NCBI RefSeq assembly: GCF_002860255.1
Contig: NZ_PGVE01000029.1
Coordinates: 1-64,000, forward strand
DNA length: 64,000 nt
Direction of reading: 5' to 3'
Origin: Neobacillus cucumis
GTDB lineage: Bacteria > Bacillota > Bacilli > Bacillales > Cytobacillaceae
How positions within the stretch are numbered: the stretch's first letter is position 1; every line of letters starts with the position of its first letter. The notes beneath the pieces were generated by a model. It worked only from the letters and a program-made list of their open reading frames with translations, made no database searches and had not been told where the DNA came from. The position numbers and the translations under genes are program-made. Positions 35,306-45,104 of this stretch are shown piece after piece.

Positions 35306-36220
35306 ATGGTAACGAACAGGCAATTTCATGGAATTATACCACCCGTACCCACTATTTTGTTTAAGGAAGGACAGATTGATGAAAAAGGAATGGGAAACCT
35401 GATTGATTTCCTCATTCATTCAAAGGTAGACGGACTTTTCTTTTTAGGATCTGGGGGAGAGTTCGGCCAAATGCCTGTCGAGTTAAGAAAAGAAGTTGCT
35501 GAATTTACCATTCGCTATGTGAATGGCCGTGTTCCGGTATTAATTGGAACAGGTACACCAAGTACGAAGGAAACCATTTCCTTAAGCCTTCACGCCAAAA
35601 GTATAGGGGCGGATGGAGTGGTGGTCATTAATCCTTATTATTATAAATTGACCGAGGAAAGCCTTTTTCAACACTATGCAGAAATTGCTGAAAATGTAGA
35701 CCTGCCCATTATTTTATACAATTACCCTGAATTAACTGGCCAAGATTTAGCGCCAGACTTTGTGCTTAGACTAGTTAATAACTATCCAAATATAGTCGGA
35801 ATTAAAGACACTGTCTTAGCGGTTGGGCATACGAGAGAACTAATCCAAACCATTAAGTCCGAACATCCCGATTTTGCTGTATTTTCCGGGTATGACGAGC
35901 ACCTTCTAAATACTTTATCCCTTGGCGGAGATGGTTCGATCCCTTTAACTGCATCGTTTGCACCAGAAATTTCAGTGGGAATCTACCAATCCTTTAAGGA
36001 GGGAGACTATGCTCAAACGATTGACCTGCACCAGCAGTTGGCTTCGCTGCTCCCTTTATATAAACTTGACTCACCATTCATGAATGTTGTAAAAGAAGCT
36101 ATTCGCTTACGCGGAATAGAAATCTCTACGGATGTTTTAGCTCCAGTCCGTAGCTTAAGTCCAGAAAAGAAAGAACTAGTTTATAGCATACTTTTAGAAA
36201 AGTCGAATTTCCTATCATAA
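35306..36220 (+). CDS. DapA-family aldolase/dehydratase (KDG aldolase-like)
   Basis: A 304-aa class I aldolase-superfamily protein (DHDPS/NAL fold). GGEFGQM in the N-terminal GSGGEFGQ loop, YNYPELTGQD with the catalytic Tyr, and VGIKDT with the Schiff-base Lys are visible. The GSGGEFGQ loop (not GTTGE as in DapA) resembles YagE/YjhH-type 2-keto-3-deoxy sugar-acid aldolases and 5-dehydro-4-deoxyglucarate dehydratase-like enzymes, so a role in sugar-acid catabolism is likely and lysine synthesis is not. The start uses AGAGGA 5 nt upstream. It is followed by an IclR regulator, likely its own, and is divergent from kduI. Confidence 0.82.
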   Translation: MVTNRQFHGIIPPVPTILFKEGQIDEKGMGNLIDFLIHSKVDGLFFLGSGGEFGQMPVELRKEVAEFTIRYVNGRVPVLIGTGTPSTKETISLSLHAKSIGADGVVVINPYYYKLTEESLFQHYAEIAENVDLPIILYNYPELTGQDLAPDFVLRLVNNYPNIVGIKDTVLAVGHTRELIQTIKSEHPDFAVFSGYDEHLLNTLSLGGDGSIPLTASFAPEISVGIYQSFKEGDYAQTIDLHQQLASLLPLYKLDSPFMNVVKEAIRLRGIEISTDVLAPVRSLSPEKKELVYSILLEKSNFLS

Positions 36221-36263
36221 ATTTTTTAATAGACCGTGTTTTTTACTACAAAGAGGTGTTTAA

Positions 36264-37046
36264 GTGTCTGAAAAATATTGGGTCCCAGCAATCGAGCGAG
36301 CTAACCAAGTGATAAATTTAATTGCCAGAGAACCGGGTCTTCACAGATTAATTGATCTTTCAAAAACCTTGAATGTTAATAAGAGTTCTATGTTTTCATT
36401 ATTGAATACATTAGAAACCCTAGGGTGGATTGTAAAAGAAAAAGGGGATACCTATTCGTTAGGTCCAACCTTAGGAGGTTATAGTGGTGCGTATTTTCGC
36501 CAATTCAATCTTTTAGAGTTCTTTTACAAAGAAGCTGCCCTCTCGATAAATGCAATAAATGAAACGATTCAACTGGGGACGCTGCACGGGACCGATATCG
36601 TGTACGTAGCCAAAGAAGAAAGTGATTCCCGTGTCCGGCTTGTGAGTGAACCAGGCATGCAGTTTCCAGCCCATGCAACAGCATTAGGAAAAATTCAATT
36701 AACACAGTTTACTTATGAAAAAATACAACAGCTTTATTCTGGAAAAGAGTTAGTGCGGGTGACCCCTTTCACAGTGACTAATCTCGATGAGCTGTGGAAG
36801 CAAATAGAAACTGCAAAAAAGACTGGCTATATTTGTGAAGAGCAGGAAGCAGTGCTTGGATTTTATTGTGCAGCGGCCCCTATCTACAATAAGGAAGGTA
36901 GAATTGTTAATGCAGTCAGCTTTACCATGAGCGAAAGCAGTTGGGGAGTCAAAAAAGAAAAAGCTATAGACGAGATTATGGAATTAGCCAAGAGACTGTC
37001 CATCCATGCTAGGTTTGGTCAGGATGCAGCTTCGAAGATTCCATAA
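36264..37046 (+). CDS. IclR-family transcriptional regulator
   Basis: A 260-aa regulator with GTG start behind AAAGAGGTG. N-terminal winged helix (VINLIAREPGLHRLIDLSKTL...VNKSSMFSLLNTLETLGWI) and effector domain with LGTLHGTDIVYVAKEES and FPAHATALGKIQL. It is 43 nt after the DapA-like gene and probably co-transcribed with it, acting on the direct repeats upstream. It differs clearly from the other IclR protein of the cluster. Effector unknown. Confidence 0.85.
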   Translation: MSEKYWVPAIERANQVINLIAREPGLHRLIDLSKTLNVNKSSMFSLLNTLETLGWIVKEKGDTYSLGPTLGGYSGAYFRQFNLLEFFYKEAALSINAINETIQLGTLHGTDIVYVAKEESDSRVRLVSEPGMQFPAHATALGKIQLTQFTYEKIQQLYSGKELVRVTPFTVTNLDELWKQIETAKKTGYICEEQEAVLGFYCAAAPIYNKEGRIVNAVSFTMSESSWGVKKEKAIDEIMELAKRLSIHARFGQDAASKIP

Positions 37047-37053
37047 ACGATGA

Positions 37054-37083
37054 AGGGGGAACAGTTATACACTGTTCCCCTTT
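37054..37083 (+). terminator. Terminator after the second IclR gene
   Basis: Stem GGGGAACAGT/ACTGTTCCCC with 5-nt loop, then TTT on the plus strand. Confidence 0.8.
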
Positions 37084-37115
37084 CTGCATTAAGCACTAAA
37101 AAAGTCTCTTTATAA

Positions 37116-37144
37116 ACAAAAAACCCAGCCCATGGGCCAGGTTT
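37116..37144 (-). terminator. Terminator of secG
   Basis: Minus-strand AACCTGGCCC-AT-GGGCTGGGTT followed by TTTTTTG. Confidence 0.8.
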
Positions 37145-37158
37145 GTATGTTCAATTCA

Positions 37159-37392
37159 TTAAATTTTAAAGTAAGTAACCGCAAGGGCAAGTAGGAAGAA
37201 TAAAACTGATAATACGACCGTAATACGATGTAGGATCAAGTCAATTCCTCGTGCTTTTTGCTTGCCGAATAACGTTTCAGCACCGCCAGAAATGGCACCA
37301 GATAATCCAGCACTCTTACCAGACTGTAGTAAAACGACTGCAATAAGAGCAATACTTACGATAACTAATAATGTTACGACCAATGCATGCAT
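37159..37392 (-). CDS. secG: Preprotein translocase subunit SecG
   Basis: A 77-aa SecYEG accessory membrane subunit: [20 protein letters not shown] (helix 1), [23 protein letters not shown] cytoplasmic loop with the family signature, and helix 2 ending [14 protein letters not shown] sits 8 nt before the chosen ATG; an in-frame GTG within the ribosome site is rejected. In relatives secG is directly upstream of yvaK-rnr-smpB; here it stands alone between catabolic clusters. Confidence 0.95.
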   Translation of the reverse strand: MHALVVTLLVIVSIALIAVVLLQSGKSAGLSGAISGGAETLFGKQKARGIDLILHRITVVLSVLFFLLALAVTYFKI

Positions 37393-37522
37393 GTAAGCCA
37401 CCTCCTGTTAGACGAACAGTTCACATTATATTTAATTTACCATACTATTTCTCTTTAGACAATAGTCGTTAATGTGACAGCACGAAAGGAAATTTCACAA
37501 GATAACTGAGGCCTCTCACCCT

Positions 37523-37553
37523 AAAAAAATACCACAATGCAAATGATTGTGGT
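37523..37553 (-). terminator. Terminator of the sigma-54 catabolic operon
   Basis: Minus-strand ACCACAAT/ATTGTGGT over a 7-nt loop then ATTTTTTT, just past the last gene of the operon. Confidence 0.87.
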
Positions 37554-37569
37554 AAATCAGTTTAAGTGA

Positions 37570-38514
37570 TTAACGTTCATTTAAATCTTTCTTCAGCCAT
37601 TCAATCAGCTCGCGTTCACGTTCCTCATTCATTTTTTTTGAAAATGATGGCGTCCATTCGTAAAAGCCTGCGCCATTTTTCTGGCCATATCGGCCTGCTT
37701 CTACACAGTTCTTCATTGCCGTCAGGGATGTTTGGCCGGCAGATAAATCAGGGAAAAGGTAACTTGAAATGGATTCGAAAACATCAAGGCCGCCCATATC
37801 TGCGGAAAGAAAAGGACCAGTTACTGATAGGCGGCGTCCAATACTATATTGAACAGCTGCATCAATATCTTCCATCGATGCTGCGCCTTGTTCCAGAATA
37901 TACTGTGCTTCACGGAAAAGGGCATATTGAAGGCGGTTGCCAATCGCTCCAAGAATCTCTTTTTGGACCACAATCGGTTTTTTATTCATTTTTTTTAGTA
38001 AATCAAGGGCACGTTCAACCGTACGATCAGACGTATCCTTTCCTCTAACAATTTCGACAAGCGGTATAAGATGCCCCGGATTCCAAAAATGAGTCACAAC
38101 CGTTCGCTCTGGATGGCTGGTGTGAAGGGCAATGTCGGATGGGCTTAATCCGGAAGTGTTACTGGCAAGAATCGTTTCCGGACCACAAAGGTGGTCAAGC
38201 TTCTGAAACCATTCTTGTTTTAACTCTAATGTTTCCGGGATAGCCTCAATGATAAAGGTTGCCTCCCGAACACACTCTTCAAGGATGTCTGTAAATACAA
38301 CACGTTCCTTAATCTGCTCCGCTTCTTGCGTATCAATGACCTCGTAACGGTGAAGGACCTCGAGCTTTTCTAAAAATCCCCTTTTCCCCCGTTCTAAATC
38401 GTCCTGATTATTTCCCCATACCATTACATCTAGTCCCGCCAGACCTATGGATAAGGCGATAGAATGCCCCATCGTTCCGGAACCAATAATAGAAATATGT
38501 TCATTCCCCAACAT
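37570..38514 (-). CDS. 3-hydroxyacyl-CoA dehydrogenase-family oxidoreductase
   Basis: A 314-aa NAD-dependent dehydrogenase of the 3HCDH fold: N-terminal Rossmann motif IIGSGTMGHSIA, ASNTSGLSPSDIA, and VTHFWNPGHLIPLVEIV, where the catalytic His sits in HFWNP and not the HFFNP of classical 3-hydroxybutyryl-CoA dehydrogenase; the helical C-terminal domain has GAIGNRLQYALFREAQYI. The family also includes carnitine and L-gulonate 3-dehydrogenases, so a free hydroxy acid may be the substrate. It is last in the six-gene operon. Exact reaction unknown. Confidence 0.8.
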   Translation of the reverse strand: MLGNEHISIIGSGTMGHSIALSIGLAGLDVMVWGNNQDDLERGKRGFLEKLEVLHRYEVIDTQEAEQIKERVVFTDILEECVREATFIIEAIPETLELKQEWFQKLDHLCGPETILASNTSGLSPSDIALHTSHPERTVVTHFWNPGHLIPLVEIVRGKDTSDRTVERALDLLKKMNKKPIVVQKEILGAIGNRLQYALFREAQYILEQGAASMEDIDAAVQYSIGRRLSVTGPFLSADMGGLDVFESISSYLFPDLSAGQTSLTAMKNCVEAGRYGQKNGAGFYEWTPSFSKKMNEERERELIEWLKKDLNER

Positions 38515-38533
38515 AAAAATCCCTCTCCATCTA

Positions 38534-39295
38534 TTATATTGCGGTCCAGCCGCCGTCTACTTTAATTGTTTCCCCAGTGATAAAATTAGCAAGATCTGAA
38601 GCAAGAAATAATACTGCACCCGTTACATCACTTGGCTGTGCCAGCCCGCCTAAGGGGATCCTTCTTATCACATCATCATAAAAATCACGTTCCTTAAACA
38701 TTCCCCGAGTCATTTCCGTTTCAATAAACGTAGGGGCAACGGCGTTCACTTTAATTTGATGTTCTGCCCATTCAACCGCAAGTGCTTTCGTTAACTGCAC
38801 GGCTCCACCTTTACTTGAACAATAGGCTGCCCGCTGATAATACCCAACAAAGGCCATTTGCGAGACGATATTGATAATCTTTCCGTATCCTTGCGGAATC
38901 ATATGCTTTCCAGCCCGTTGTGCAGAAAAGAACATCCCTTTTAGGTTTGTATCAAGTATCTGATCCCAATCCTCCTCGGTCACCTCAAGCGCTTTTTTGG
39001 GAATATTAATCCCTGCATTATTAATAAGGACATCTAATCCTCCCAGTTGCCTGACCGCTTCATCTACCATTGCATACACATTTTTAACCTCTTGCATGTC
39101 TGCAACAAGATAGGAACAAACCTTTGCATGCTTATTAAGCTGTTCCGCGGCTTCAGCCAAAGTCGCTTTATCTCTCCCGGTAATTATTACGTTGGCACCG
39201 AGGCTGACAAATGCCTGGGCAATTCCCAAACCAAGCCCTTTACTTCCCCCAGTGATTAACACCCTTTTTCCGTGAAGCTCCGAAAAATACGCCAA
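38534..39295 (-). CDS. SDR-family oxidoreductase
   Basis: A 253-aa short-chain dehydrogenase. The TTG start has GGGGGAAGAGG just upstream and gives the usual family length; ten upstream codons are rejected. Cofactor motif TGGSKGLGLG, NNAG, Ser in NIVSQMAFVG, catalytic YCSSK, and C-terminal TGETIKVDGGWTAI. The closest named groups are gluconate 5-dehydrogenase and 3-oxoacyl reductase-like SDRs; it presumably oxidises a hydroxyl of the operon's substrate. Fifth gene of the operon. Confidence 0.85.
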   Translation of the reverse strand: MAYFSELHGKRVLITGGSKGLGLGIAQAFVSLGANVIITGRDKATLAEAAEQLNKHAKVCSYLVADMQEVKNVYAMVDEAVRQLGGLDVLINNAGINIPKKALEVTEEDWDQILDTNLKGMFFSAQRAGKHMIPQGYGKIINIVSQMAFVGYYQRAAYCSSKGGAVQLTKALAVEWAEHQIKVNAVAPTFIETEMTRGMFKERDFYDDVIRRIPLGGLAQPSDVTGAVLFLASDLANFITGETIKVDGGWTAI

Positions 39296-39370
39296 GTTCC
39301 TCTTCCCCCTATTTATAAACAACATCTTTAAAAAAGCAGGACACTAAGAAATAGTGACCTGCCTTATGGA

Positions 39371-40816
39371 TTAGATTAGCCCTGTAAGCGAATATAAACC
39401 GATAATAAAGAAGACCGCTGCAGTTTTAATAACAGTAACCGCAAAAATATCACGGTAGGATTGTTTATGAGTTAATCCGCAGACCGCCAGCAGAGTAATA
39501 ACCGCACCATTATGCGGTAATGAATCCATTCCTCCGGAAGCCATTGCTACAATCCGGTGCATTACTTCCATCGGTATACCATGATCAAGTGTTGCCTGGA
39601 CATATTTATCACCCATTGCACTTAAAGCGATCCCCATCCCGCCGGAAGCCGATCCGGTAATTCCAGCTAGGACGTTCGTTGTTACCGCTCCATTCATAAG
39701 CGGGTTTGTAAAAGTATGAGAAATGCCGTCACGAACAATACTAAATCCCGGAAGTGATGAAATGATACCTCCGAATCCATATTCGGAACCAGTATTCATG
39801 GCAGCGAGCAATGCCCCGGCAATACTTGCGTTAATTCCTGTTTTTAGATCGACCTTAACCGCTTTAAAGTTGAATGCAAGCGTTGTCAAAATTCCGATTA
39901 CCAAAGCTAGTTCTACTGACCAAACCCCAACTACAGCTGGGAGTTCCACTTTTCCAAACGCATCAAGACCAATTTCAGAAAAATCAAATCCGTTTGGATA
40001 CCATTTCGGAATAAACACTGTAAAAAACTTATTCATTACGCCGACTAAAATCAATGGTACAAATGCTAGAATTTGGCGGACAGTACTTTCGTTTTCAGCT
40101 CTGATTAGCGATTCAGGGACAGCTTGAATTTTTTCTGCTGTGGCTGCTGCCATTTCTTTTTCGGCACCATCAAAACCGAAATACCCTTCACCAGCCTTTT
40201 GGGCTTTCCGGCGGCGGGATTCTAAATAAACCATACCAAGGACAAAGACGAAGATGGCACCAATAATCCCTAATGTTGGTCCAGCATAAATATCCGTTTT
40301 GAAAAAGGTGGTAGGAATAACGTTTTGAATTTGCGGTGTCCCCGGAAGCGCATCCATCGTAAACGAAAGAGACCCCAATGCCATCGTACCTGGAATTAGA
40401 CGTTTAGGGATATTAGCTTCTTGGAATAATTTTGCTGCAAACGGAAAGGCAGCAAAGGCTACAACAAAGAGACTAACGCCACTGTAGGTTAATATCGCGC
40501 ACAAAAGTACAATTGCCAGCATGGAGCGTTTTGCACCAACCACTTTTACAATCGTTTTTGCGATGGACGAAGCGAGACCAGACATCTCAACTATCTTTCC
40601 AAAAATCGCACCTAATAAAAAGACAGGAAAATATGTTTTTATAAATCCTACCATTTTCTCCATGAATATATTAGAAAAAAACGGCAATACATGGCCCGGG
40701 TCTGTTAGCAAGACGGCAAAGAGGGCACAAATAGGGGCAAACAAAATGACGGAAAATCCCCGATAGGCAACAAACATCAGCAAACCTAAGGCTAGTAAAA
40801 TAATAATAAGTTCCAT
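39371..40816 (-). CDS. GntP-family hydroxy-acid permease
   Basis: A 481-aa symporter with about 12 to 13 hydrophobic helices. The N-terminus (MELIIILLALGLLMFVAYRG) and FVVAFAAFPFAAKLFQEANIPK, TMDALPGTPQIQN and ASGGMDSLPHNGAVITLL resemble the YxjC/D-beta-hydroxybutyrate permease branch of GntP. It probably imports a small hydroxycarboxylate or a sulfonated or polyol-derived analogue consumed by the surrounding dehydrogenases. Fourth gene of the operon. Confidence 0.83.
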   Translation of the reverse strand: MELIIILLALGLLMFVAYRGFSVILFAPICALFAVLLTDPGHVLPFFSNIFMEKMVGFIKTYFPVFLLGAIFGKIVEMSGLASSIAKTIVKVVGAKRSMLAIVLLCAILTYSGVSLFVVAFAAFPFAAKLFQEANIPKRLIPGTMALGSLSFTMDALPGTPQIQNVIPTTFFKTDIYAGPTLGIIGAIFVFVLGMVYLESRRRKAQKAGEGYFGFDGAEKEMAAATAEKIQAVPESLIRAENESTVRQILAFVPLILVGVMNKFFTVFIPKWYPNGFDFSEIGLDAFGKVELPAVVGVWSVELALVIGILTTLAFNFKAVKVDLKTGINASIAGALLAAMNTGSEYGFGGIISSLPGFSIVRDGISHTFTNPLMNGAVTTNVLAGITGSASGGMGIALSAMGDKYVQATLDHGIPMEVMHRIVAMASGGMDSLPHNGAVITLLAVCGLTHKQSYRDIFAVTVIKTAAVFFIIGLYSLTGLI

Positions 40817-40903
40817 AAACTTCCTCCCGAATTACATAGTTTTACGGTAATGGGTTAAGGAGCGGGCAGCAGATGCTGTCCGCTTATTAACGTCAAGTGC
40901 TGG

Positions 40904-42196
40904 TTAGTTATGAACTGTCTCTTTTTTATAACGGCGGACTCTTAGCAAGGCCTGTTCACGATGGCCGGCAAAGTTTTCTAAATGACAAAGACGTTCTGCA
41001 TATTCCCCAATAAGCGCACTTGCTTCTGGCGTTTTCACCTCTTGGTATGTACAGGTTTTTAAGAATTTCCCTACCCATAAACCGCCAGTATATCGGGCAG
41101 CTCCCTTTGTTGGCAAGGTATGGTTAGTACCGATTACCTTATCTCCATAGGCGACATTTGTTTCAGGTCCTAAGAACAAAGCACCATAATTGGTCATATT
41201 TTCTAAAAAGTAGCGTGGATTTTCAGTCAGTACTTCTACGTGCTCATAGGCTAGCTTGTCAGCCTCAGCGACGGCTTCATCCAGGTTGTCAACGAGAATT
41301 ATTTTGCCGTACTCCTGCCAAGCTGCTCTTGCTACTTCTGCCGTTTCAAGAGTTTGCAGCTGTCTCTCAATTTCTAAAATGGTTTCATTTGCAAGCTTTT
41401 CTGATGTAGTAATTAAGGCAGCAGGAGAAGTTGGCCCATGTTCCGCCTGCCCAAGAAGATCAGTCGCAACAATTTCCGCATCAGATGTTTCATCGGCAAT
41501 CACTAATACTTCTGTTGGACCGGCAAGCAGGTCAATTCCCACACGGCCGAACAGCTGGCGTTTTGCTTCAGCCACAAAGGCATTTCCAGGGCCGACTAGC
41601 ATATCAACCGGCGAAATGGATTCAGTTCCAATCGCCATAGCCGCCATCGCCTGTACACCGCCAAGTAAATAAATCTCATCTGCACCGGCAAGTGCCATGG
41701 CTGCAATGGTAGCAGCCGGTATTTCCCCATTAATCGGAGGAGTACAGGCAATTACCCGTTTCACTCCAGCTACTTTTGCGGTTAATACACTCATATGGGC
41801 CGAAGCAACCATTGGGTATCTCCCGCCAGGAATATAGCAGCCAACACTATTTACCGGGATATTCTTATGGCCTAAGACAACACCTGGAATGGTTTCTACC
41901 TCGATATCTTTTAAAGCCGATTTCTGCGCTTCCGCAAAGTTACGGATTTGAGCCTGAGCAAATTTAATATCTTCAATGGTTTCCTCAGGAACCCTTTTAA
42001 TAATCTCTTCGACCTCTTCTTTTGAAAGCCTAAAGCTTTGCGGTGACCATTTGTCAAACTTAGCCGAGTAAGCTCGAACCGCAGAATCACCATTGGTTTC
42101 AATATCAACGAGAATGTTTTTAACTGTCTCTGTCACCTGTGCTGCTTGAACGGCCAGTTCTTCTTTGGTTTTACCAGTTTTCAAATATCTTGCCAT
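40904..42196 (-). CDS. HisD-like dehydrogenase (HpsN-type)
   Basis: A 430-aa protein of the histidinol dehydrogenase fold: [59 protein letters not shown]. The C-terminal substrate region reads [20 protein letters not shown], unlike the GPNHVLPT...SGLSV type of biosynthetic HisD but like the sulfopropanediol 3-dehydrogenase (HpsN) and related paralogues. There are no other his genes nearby. It should catalyse a four-electron, Zn- and NAD-dependent oxidation of a primary alcohol to an acid. The physiological substrate is unknown; 2,3-dihydroxypropane-1-sulfonate is one candidate. Third gene of the operon. Confidence 0.82.
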   Translation of the reverse strand: MARYLKTGKTKEELAVQAAQVTETVKNILVDIETNGDSAVRAYSAKFDKWSPQSFRLSKEEVEEIIKRVPEETIEDIKFAQAQIRNFAEAQKSALKDIEVETIPGVVLGHKNIPVNSVGCYIPGGRYPMVASAHMSVLTAKVAGVKRVIACTPPINGEIPAATIAAMALAGADEIYLLGGVQAMAAMAIGTESISPVDMLVGPGNAFVAEAKRQLFGRVGIDLLAGPTEVLVIADETSDAEIVATDLLGQAEHGPTSPAALITTSEKLANETILEIERQLQTLETAEVARAAWQEYGKIILVDNLDEAVAEADKLAYEHVEVLTENPRYFLENMTNYGALFLGPETNVAYGDKVIGTNHTLPTKGAARYTGGLWVGKFLKTCTYQEVKTPEASALIGEYAERLCHLENFAGHREQALLRVRRYKKETVHN

Positions 42197-42276
42197 GTTC
42201 GCTCTCCCCTTTGTTCATAAATAATGTCTGGCTGCCGGGGAAGAATCTGCCCCGGGCTTAATAAACTCTTATACTA

Positions 42277-43737
42277 TTAATAACGAGCTGTCAGCATTTT
42301 TTTACGAGTATAGAATTCGACACCATCCCGGCCATTGGCATGCAAATCACCATAGAAGGATTTTTTATAACCGGAGAATGGGAAGAAAGCCATTGGTGCG
42401 GGAACTCCCATGTTTACCCCTAACATGCCAGCATCAATATCCTCGCGGAACTGTCTAACGGCTTTTGCACTGTCTGTAAACAGGCAGGCCCCGTTAGCAA
42501 ATTCGGATTGATTCGTGAGTTCAATCGCTTCTGTTAAATTTTCGACGCGAACAATGGATAAAACAGGTGCAAAGATTTCATCCTGCCAAATCTTCATGTC
42601 TGTTGTGACCTTATCAAAAATAGTAGGTCCGACAAAATAGCCCTCGCCACTGGCTGCTGCATCCTTTCGTCCATCGCGAATGAGCAATGCCCCTTCGGTT
42701 TCACCAATTTCAATATATTTAACGGTTCTTTCCTTATGTGAATCTCGAATCACTGGTCCTAAGAAAACCCCTTCTTCAAGGCCATTTCCAATTTTCATTT
42801 CCTCTGCTTCTTTAACAAGCCGGGCCACTAATTCATCAGCAATATCTCCGACGGCAACCACCACGGCACATGCCATGCAGCGTTCACCTGCAGACCCAAA
42901 GGCAGCACCCATAATGTTTGTGACAGCAATATCAAGATCAGCATCCGGAAGAACGATTGAATGATTTTTTGCTCCGGCTAGTGCCTGAACACGCTTACCG
43001 TTTGCCGCTGCTGTTTTATAAACGTATTCAGCTACCGGCTGAGAGCCAACGAAAGAGACAGCCTTAATATCTTGGTTCTCTAAAATTCCATTAACTACGT
43101 CATGTGCACCATGAACAATATTTAACACACCGTCAGGCAGACCAGCTTCCTTGAACAATTCTGCTAAACGGTTTGCTAAGATAGGTGTCCGTTCAGATGG
43201 TTTTAAGATAAAGGTATTTCCACAGGCAATCGCCAGCGGGAACATCCAACAAGGGACCATCATTGGAAAATTAAATGGGGTAATACCGCCAACAACCCCG
43301 ATTGGGTAACGGTACATCCCTGATTCTATTCCGGTAGCGATATCAGGCAGTTGATTCCCCATCATTAAAGTTGGGGCACCGGCAGCAAATTCAACACATT
43401 CAATTCCCCGCTGTACCTCACCATAGGCCTCAGCAAAGCTTTTGCCATTCTCAACTGTAATAAGCCGGGCAAGTTCATCCCAGTGCTCAACCAGCAGCTG
43501 TTGGTAACGAAATAGAATTCGGGCCCGTTTTGGAACAGCGGTATTTTTCCAAGACCGGTAGGCTTCTTTGGCAACGGCAGCTGCCCTATCCAGGTCTTCA
43601 CGGCTGCTAATCGGTACATACGCTAATAGTTCACCCGTAGCCGGATTTGGAACCGCCTCCATTTTTTCTGATGAGGAAGCAACCCATTCCCCGCCAATAA
43701 AGTTTTTCAGGATTTTCGTTTCGGTTAATACAGACAT
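42277..43737 (-). CDS. mmsA: CoA-acylating (methyl)malonate-semialdehyde dehydrogenase
   Basis: A 486-aa aldehyde dehydrogenase of the MMSDH subgroup (MmsA/IolA), which oxidises malonate or methylmalonate semialdehyde to acetyl- or propionyl-CoA. Visible are [43 protein letters not shown], the glycine-rich [15 protein letters not shown], and the active Cys in GSAGERCMA, plus the subgroup C-terminus [24 protein letters not shown]. It suggests the operon's pathway ends in a three-carbon semialdehyde and acyl-CoA. Second gene of the operon. Confidence 0.9.
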   Translation of the reverse strand: MSVLTETKILKNFIGGEWVASSSEKMEAVPNPATGELLAYVPISSREDLDRAAAVAKEAYRSWKNTAVPKRARILFRYQQLLVEHWDELARLITVENGKSFAEAYGEVQRGIECVEFAAGAPTLMMGNQLPDIATGIESGMYRYPIGVVGGITPFNFPMMVPCWMFPLAIACGNTFILKPSERTPILANRLAELFKEAGLPDGVLNIVHGAHDVVNGILENQDIKAVSFVGSQPVAEYVYKTAAANGKRVQALAGAKNHSIVLPDADLDIAVTNIMGAAFGSAGERCMACAVVVAVGDIADELVARLVKEAEEMKIGNGLEEGVFLGPVIRDSHKERTVKYIEIGETEGALLIRDGRKDAAASGEGYFVGPTIFDKVTTDMKIWQDEIFAPVLSIVRVENLTEAIELTNQSEFANGACLFTDSAKAVRQFREDIDAGMLGVNMGVPAPMAFFPFSGYKKSFYGDLHANGRDGVEFYTRKKMLTARY

Positions 43738-43760
43738 GTTCCTATCCCCTCTCTTATCTA

Positions 43761-44960
43761 TTAATGGATAACCTTTTCAAGTACAGTAAAGTCATAGTCA
43801 AAGCAAATATGATAAAGTTCAATGATCTCTTCATGACTCGGGACACGCGGATTATTCCCCGGACTTCCGCTTGCCAATGCATCTGTTGCCATCTTGGCCA
43901 CAACTTCATTGAATTTTTCCTGGTTTAATCCGTAATCTTTCATATTTGGTATGTTTAAATCACAGCAAAGCTTTTTCACTTCATTCACGGTAACGTCTGC
44001 CAGTTCCTCAGGCGATAATCCAATTAAATCTGGACGTAATAACCTGCCGATCACTGCTAACCGTTCGACAGCGCTTTCTTTCGTGTACTCCAACACAGCT
44101 GGCAGGAGCATGGCATTCGATATTCCATGCGGTACATGAAATAATGCTCCGATCGGCCGGGACATTCCGTGCACAAGGGTAACCGATGCATTCGTAAAAG
44201 CAAGTCCTGCCTGCATGGAGGCTAAAGCCATTTTTTCCCTCGCCTCTTGATCTTCACCATTTTGGTAGGCGGTTCGAAGATTGTTAACGATTAACTCAAT
44301 CGCTGATAAGGCGAGTTGATCGGTCATTGGCTGAGCGACCCTAGAAATATAGGCTTCCATCGCATGACATAAGGCATCAACACCTGTTGCAGCGGTAACA
44401 TGCTGCGGTGAGGAGTAAGTCAAGACTGGATCGACAATCGCGACCGCCGGAATGAAGGCCGGATCTTTAATCATCATTTTTATGTCATCTTTTGTATTCG
44501 TAATAACCGTTACACTGGTGACTTCTGACCCCGTCCCAGCAGTCGTTGGTATGGCAATTAGCGGAATAGGTTTACAAGCGAGCGGTTTTCTCCCGCCCAT
44601 ATAATCACCAATATAACCGCCGTTTGTTGCTAGTACAGCGACAGCCTTAGCTGCATCGATACAGCTGCCTCCTCCAATTGTGACAATTAACTCACATTGA
44701 TTCTCATGGAAAGCTGCTAAAGCTTCCGACACATGCAGGTCTGTTGGTTCTGAATTTACTTCCAAATAGGAAACGGTTGTCAAACCGGCATCTTCAAGAT
44801 AATACCGGCATTTTTCCACATTGCCGATTTGATTCATAATTTTATCGCTGATAATCAACGCTTTTTTTCCAAAATGAGATGCTTGTTCTCCCAGCTTTGT
44901 TAGCGATTCATTACCATAAAAAATAGCTTGAGGCATTCGAAATTCTGAAAACCCTTTCAT
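43761..44960 (-). CDS. Iron-containing alcohol dehydrogenase
   Basis: A 399-aa group III ADH. NAD site [26 protein letters not shown], and metal ligands Asp/His in [15 protein letters not shown] plus [18 protein letters not shown]. Relatives include 1,3-propanediol, 4-hydroxybutyrate and sulfoacetaldehyde reductases. It is first in the operon, about 35 nt downstream of a perfect sigma-54 promoter. The direction (alcohol oxidation for catabolism) is inferred from context. Confidence 0.88.
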   Translation of the reverse strand: MKGFSEFRMPQAIFYGNESLTKLGEQASHFGKKALIISDKIMNQIGNVEKCRYYLEDAGLTTVSYLEVNSEPTDLHVSEALAAFHENQCELIVTIGGGSCIDAAKAVAVLATNGGYIGDYMGGRKPLACKPIPLIAIPTTAGTGSEVTSVTVITNTKDDIKMMIKDPAFIPAVAIVDPVLTYSSPQHVTAATGVDALCHAMEAYISRVAQPMTDQLALSAIELIVNNLRTAYQNGEDQEAREKMALASMQAGLAFTNASVTLVHGMSRPIGALFHVPHGISNAMLLPAVLEYTKESAVERLAVIGRLLRPDLIGLSPEELADVTVNEVKKLCCDLNIPNMKDYGLNQEKFNEVVAKMATDALASGSPGNNPRVPSHEEIIELYHICFDYDFTVLEKVIH

Positions 44961-44995
44961 TTATATTCCCTCCTTTGTTTACACATAGATAAATA

Positions 44996-45011
44996 TGCAA
45001 GAAGCGTGCCA
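44996..45011 (-). promoter_or_regulatory. Sigma-54 (-24/-12) promoter of the catabolic operon
   Basis: On the minus strand TTGGCAC-N5-TTGCA: TGGCAC at 45006-45011 and TTGCA at 44996-45000, exact consensus spacing, 36 nt before the ADH start codon. An activator gene lies immediately upstream. Confidence 0.92.
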
Positions 45012-45059
45012 AACTAAAAAAGGTGAATATAACTAAAATTCAGATATCTAACTGTCCGT

Positions 45060-45104
45060 TTTTCCATACACATGTGTCCGAAATATGTCGGTCAATACAT
45101 ACAC
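45060..45104. promoter_or_regulatory. Candidate upstream activator sites
   Basis: ACACATGTGT (45068-45077) is a perfect 10-bp palindrome, and CCGACATATTTCGG on the minus strand (about 45079-45092) is a second inverted repeat. Both lie 50-90 bp upstream of the -24 element, where a sigma-54 activator would bind. Confidence 0.5.

Noticed and set aside
35306-36220. Dihydrodipicolinate synthase for lysine synthesis (dapA)
   Set aside because: GSGGEFGQ replaces the usual GTTGE loop, and the gene sits with an IclR regulator next to kdu/kdg genes.
37570-38514. 3-hydroxybutyryl-CoA dehydrogenase of butyrate or fatty-acid metabolism
   Set aside because: HFWNP in place of HFFNP and absence of thiolase, crotonase or acyl-CoA dehydrogenase genes nearby; only the fold is claimed.
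40904-42196. Histidine-biosynthetic histidinol dehydrogenase
   Set aside because: The fold is HisD, but the C-terminal substrate segment ([20 protein letters not shown]) and the catabolic, sigma-54-controlled neighbourhood do not fit histidine synthesis; no other his gene is near.
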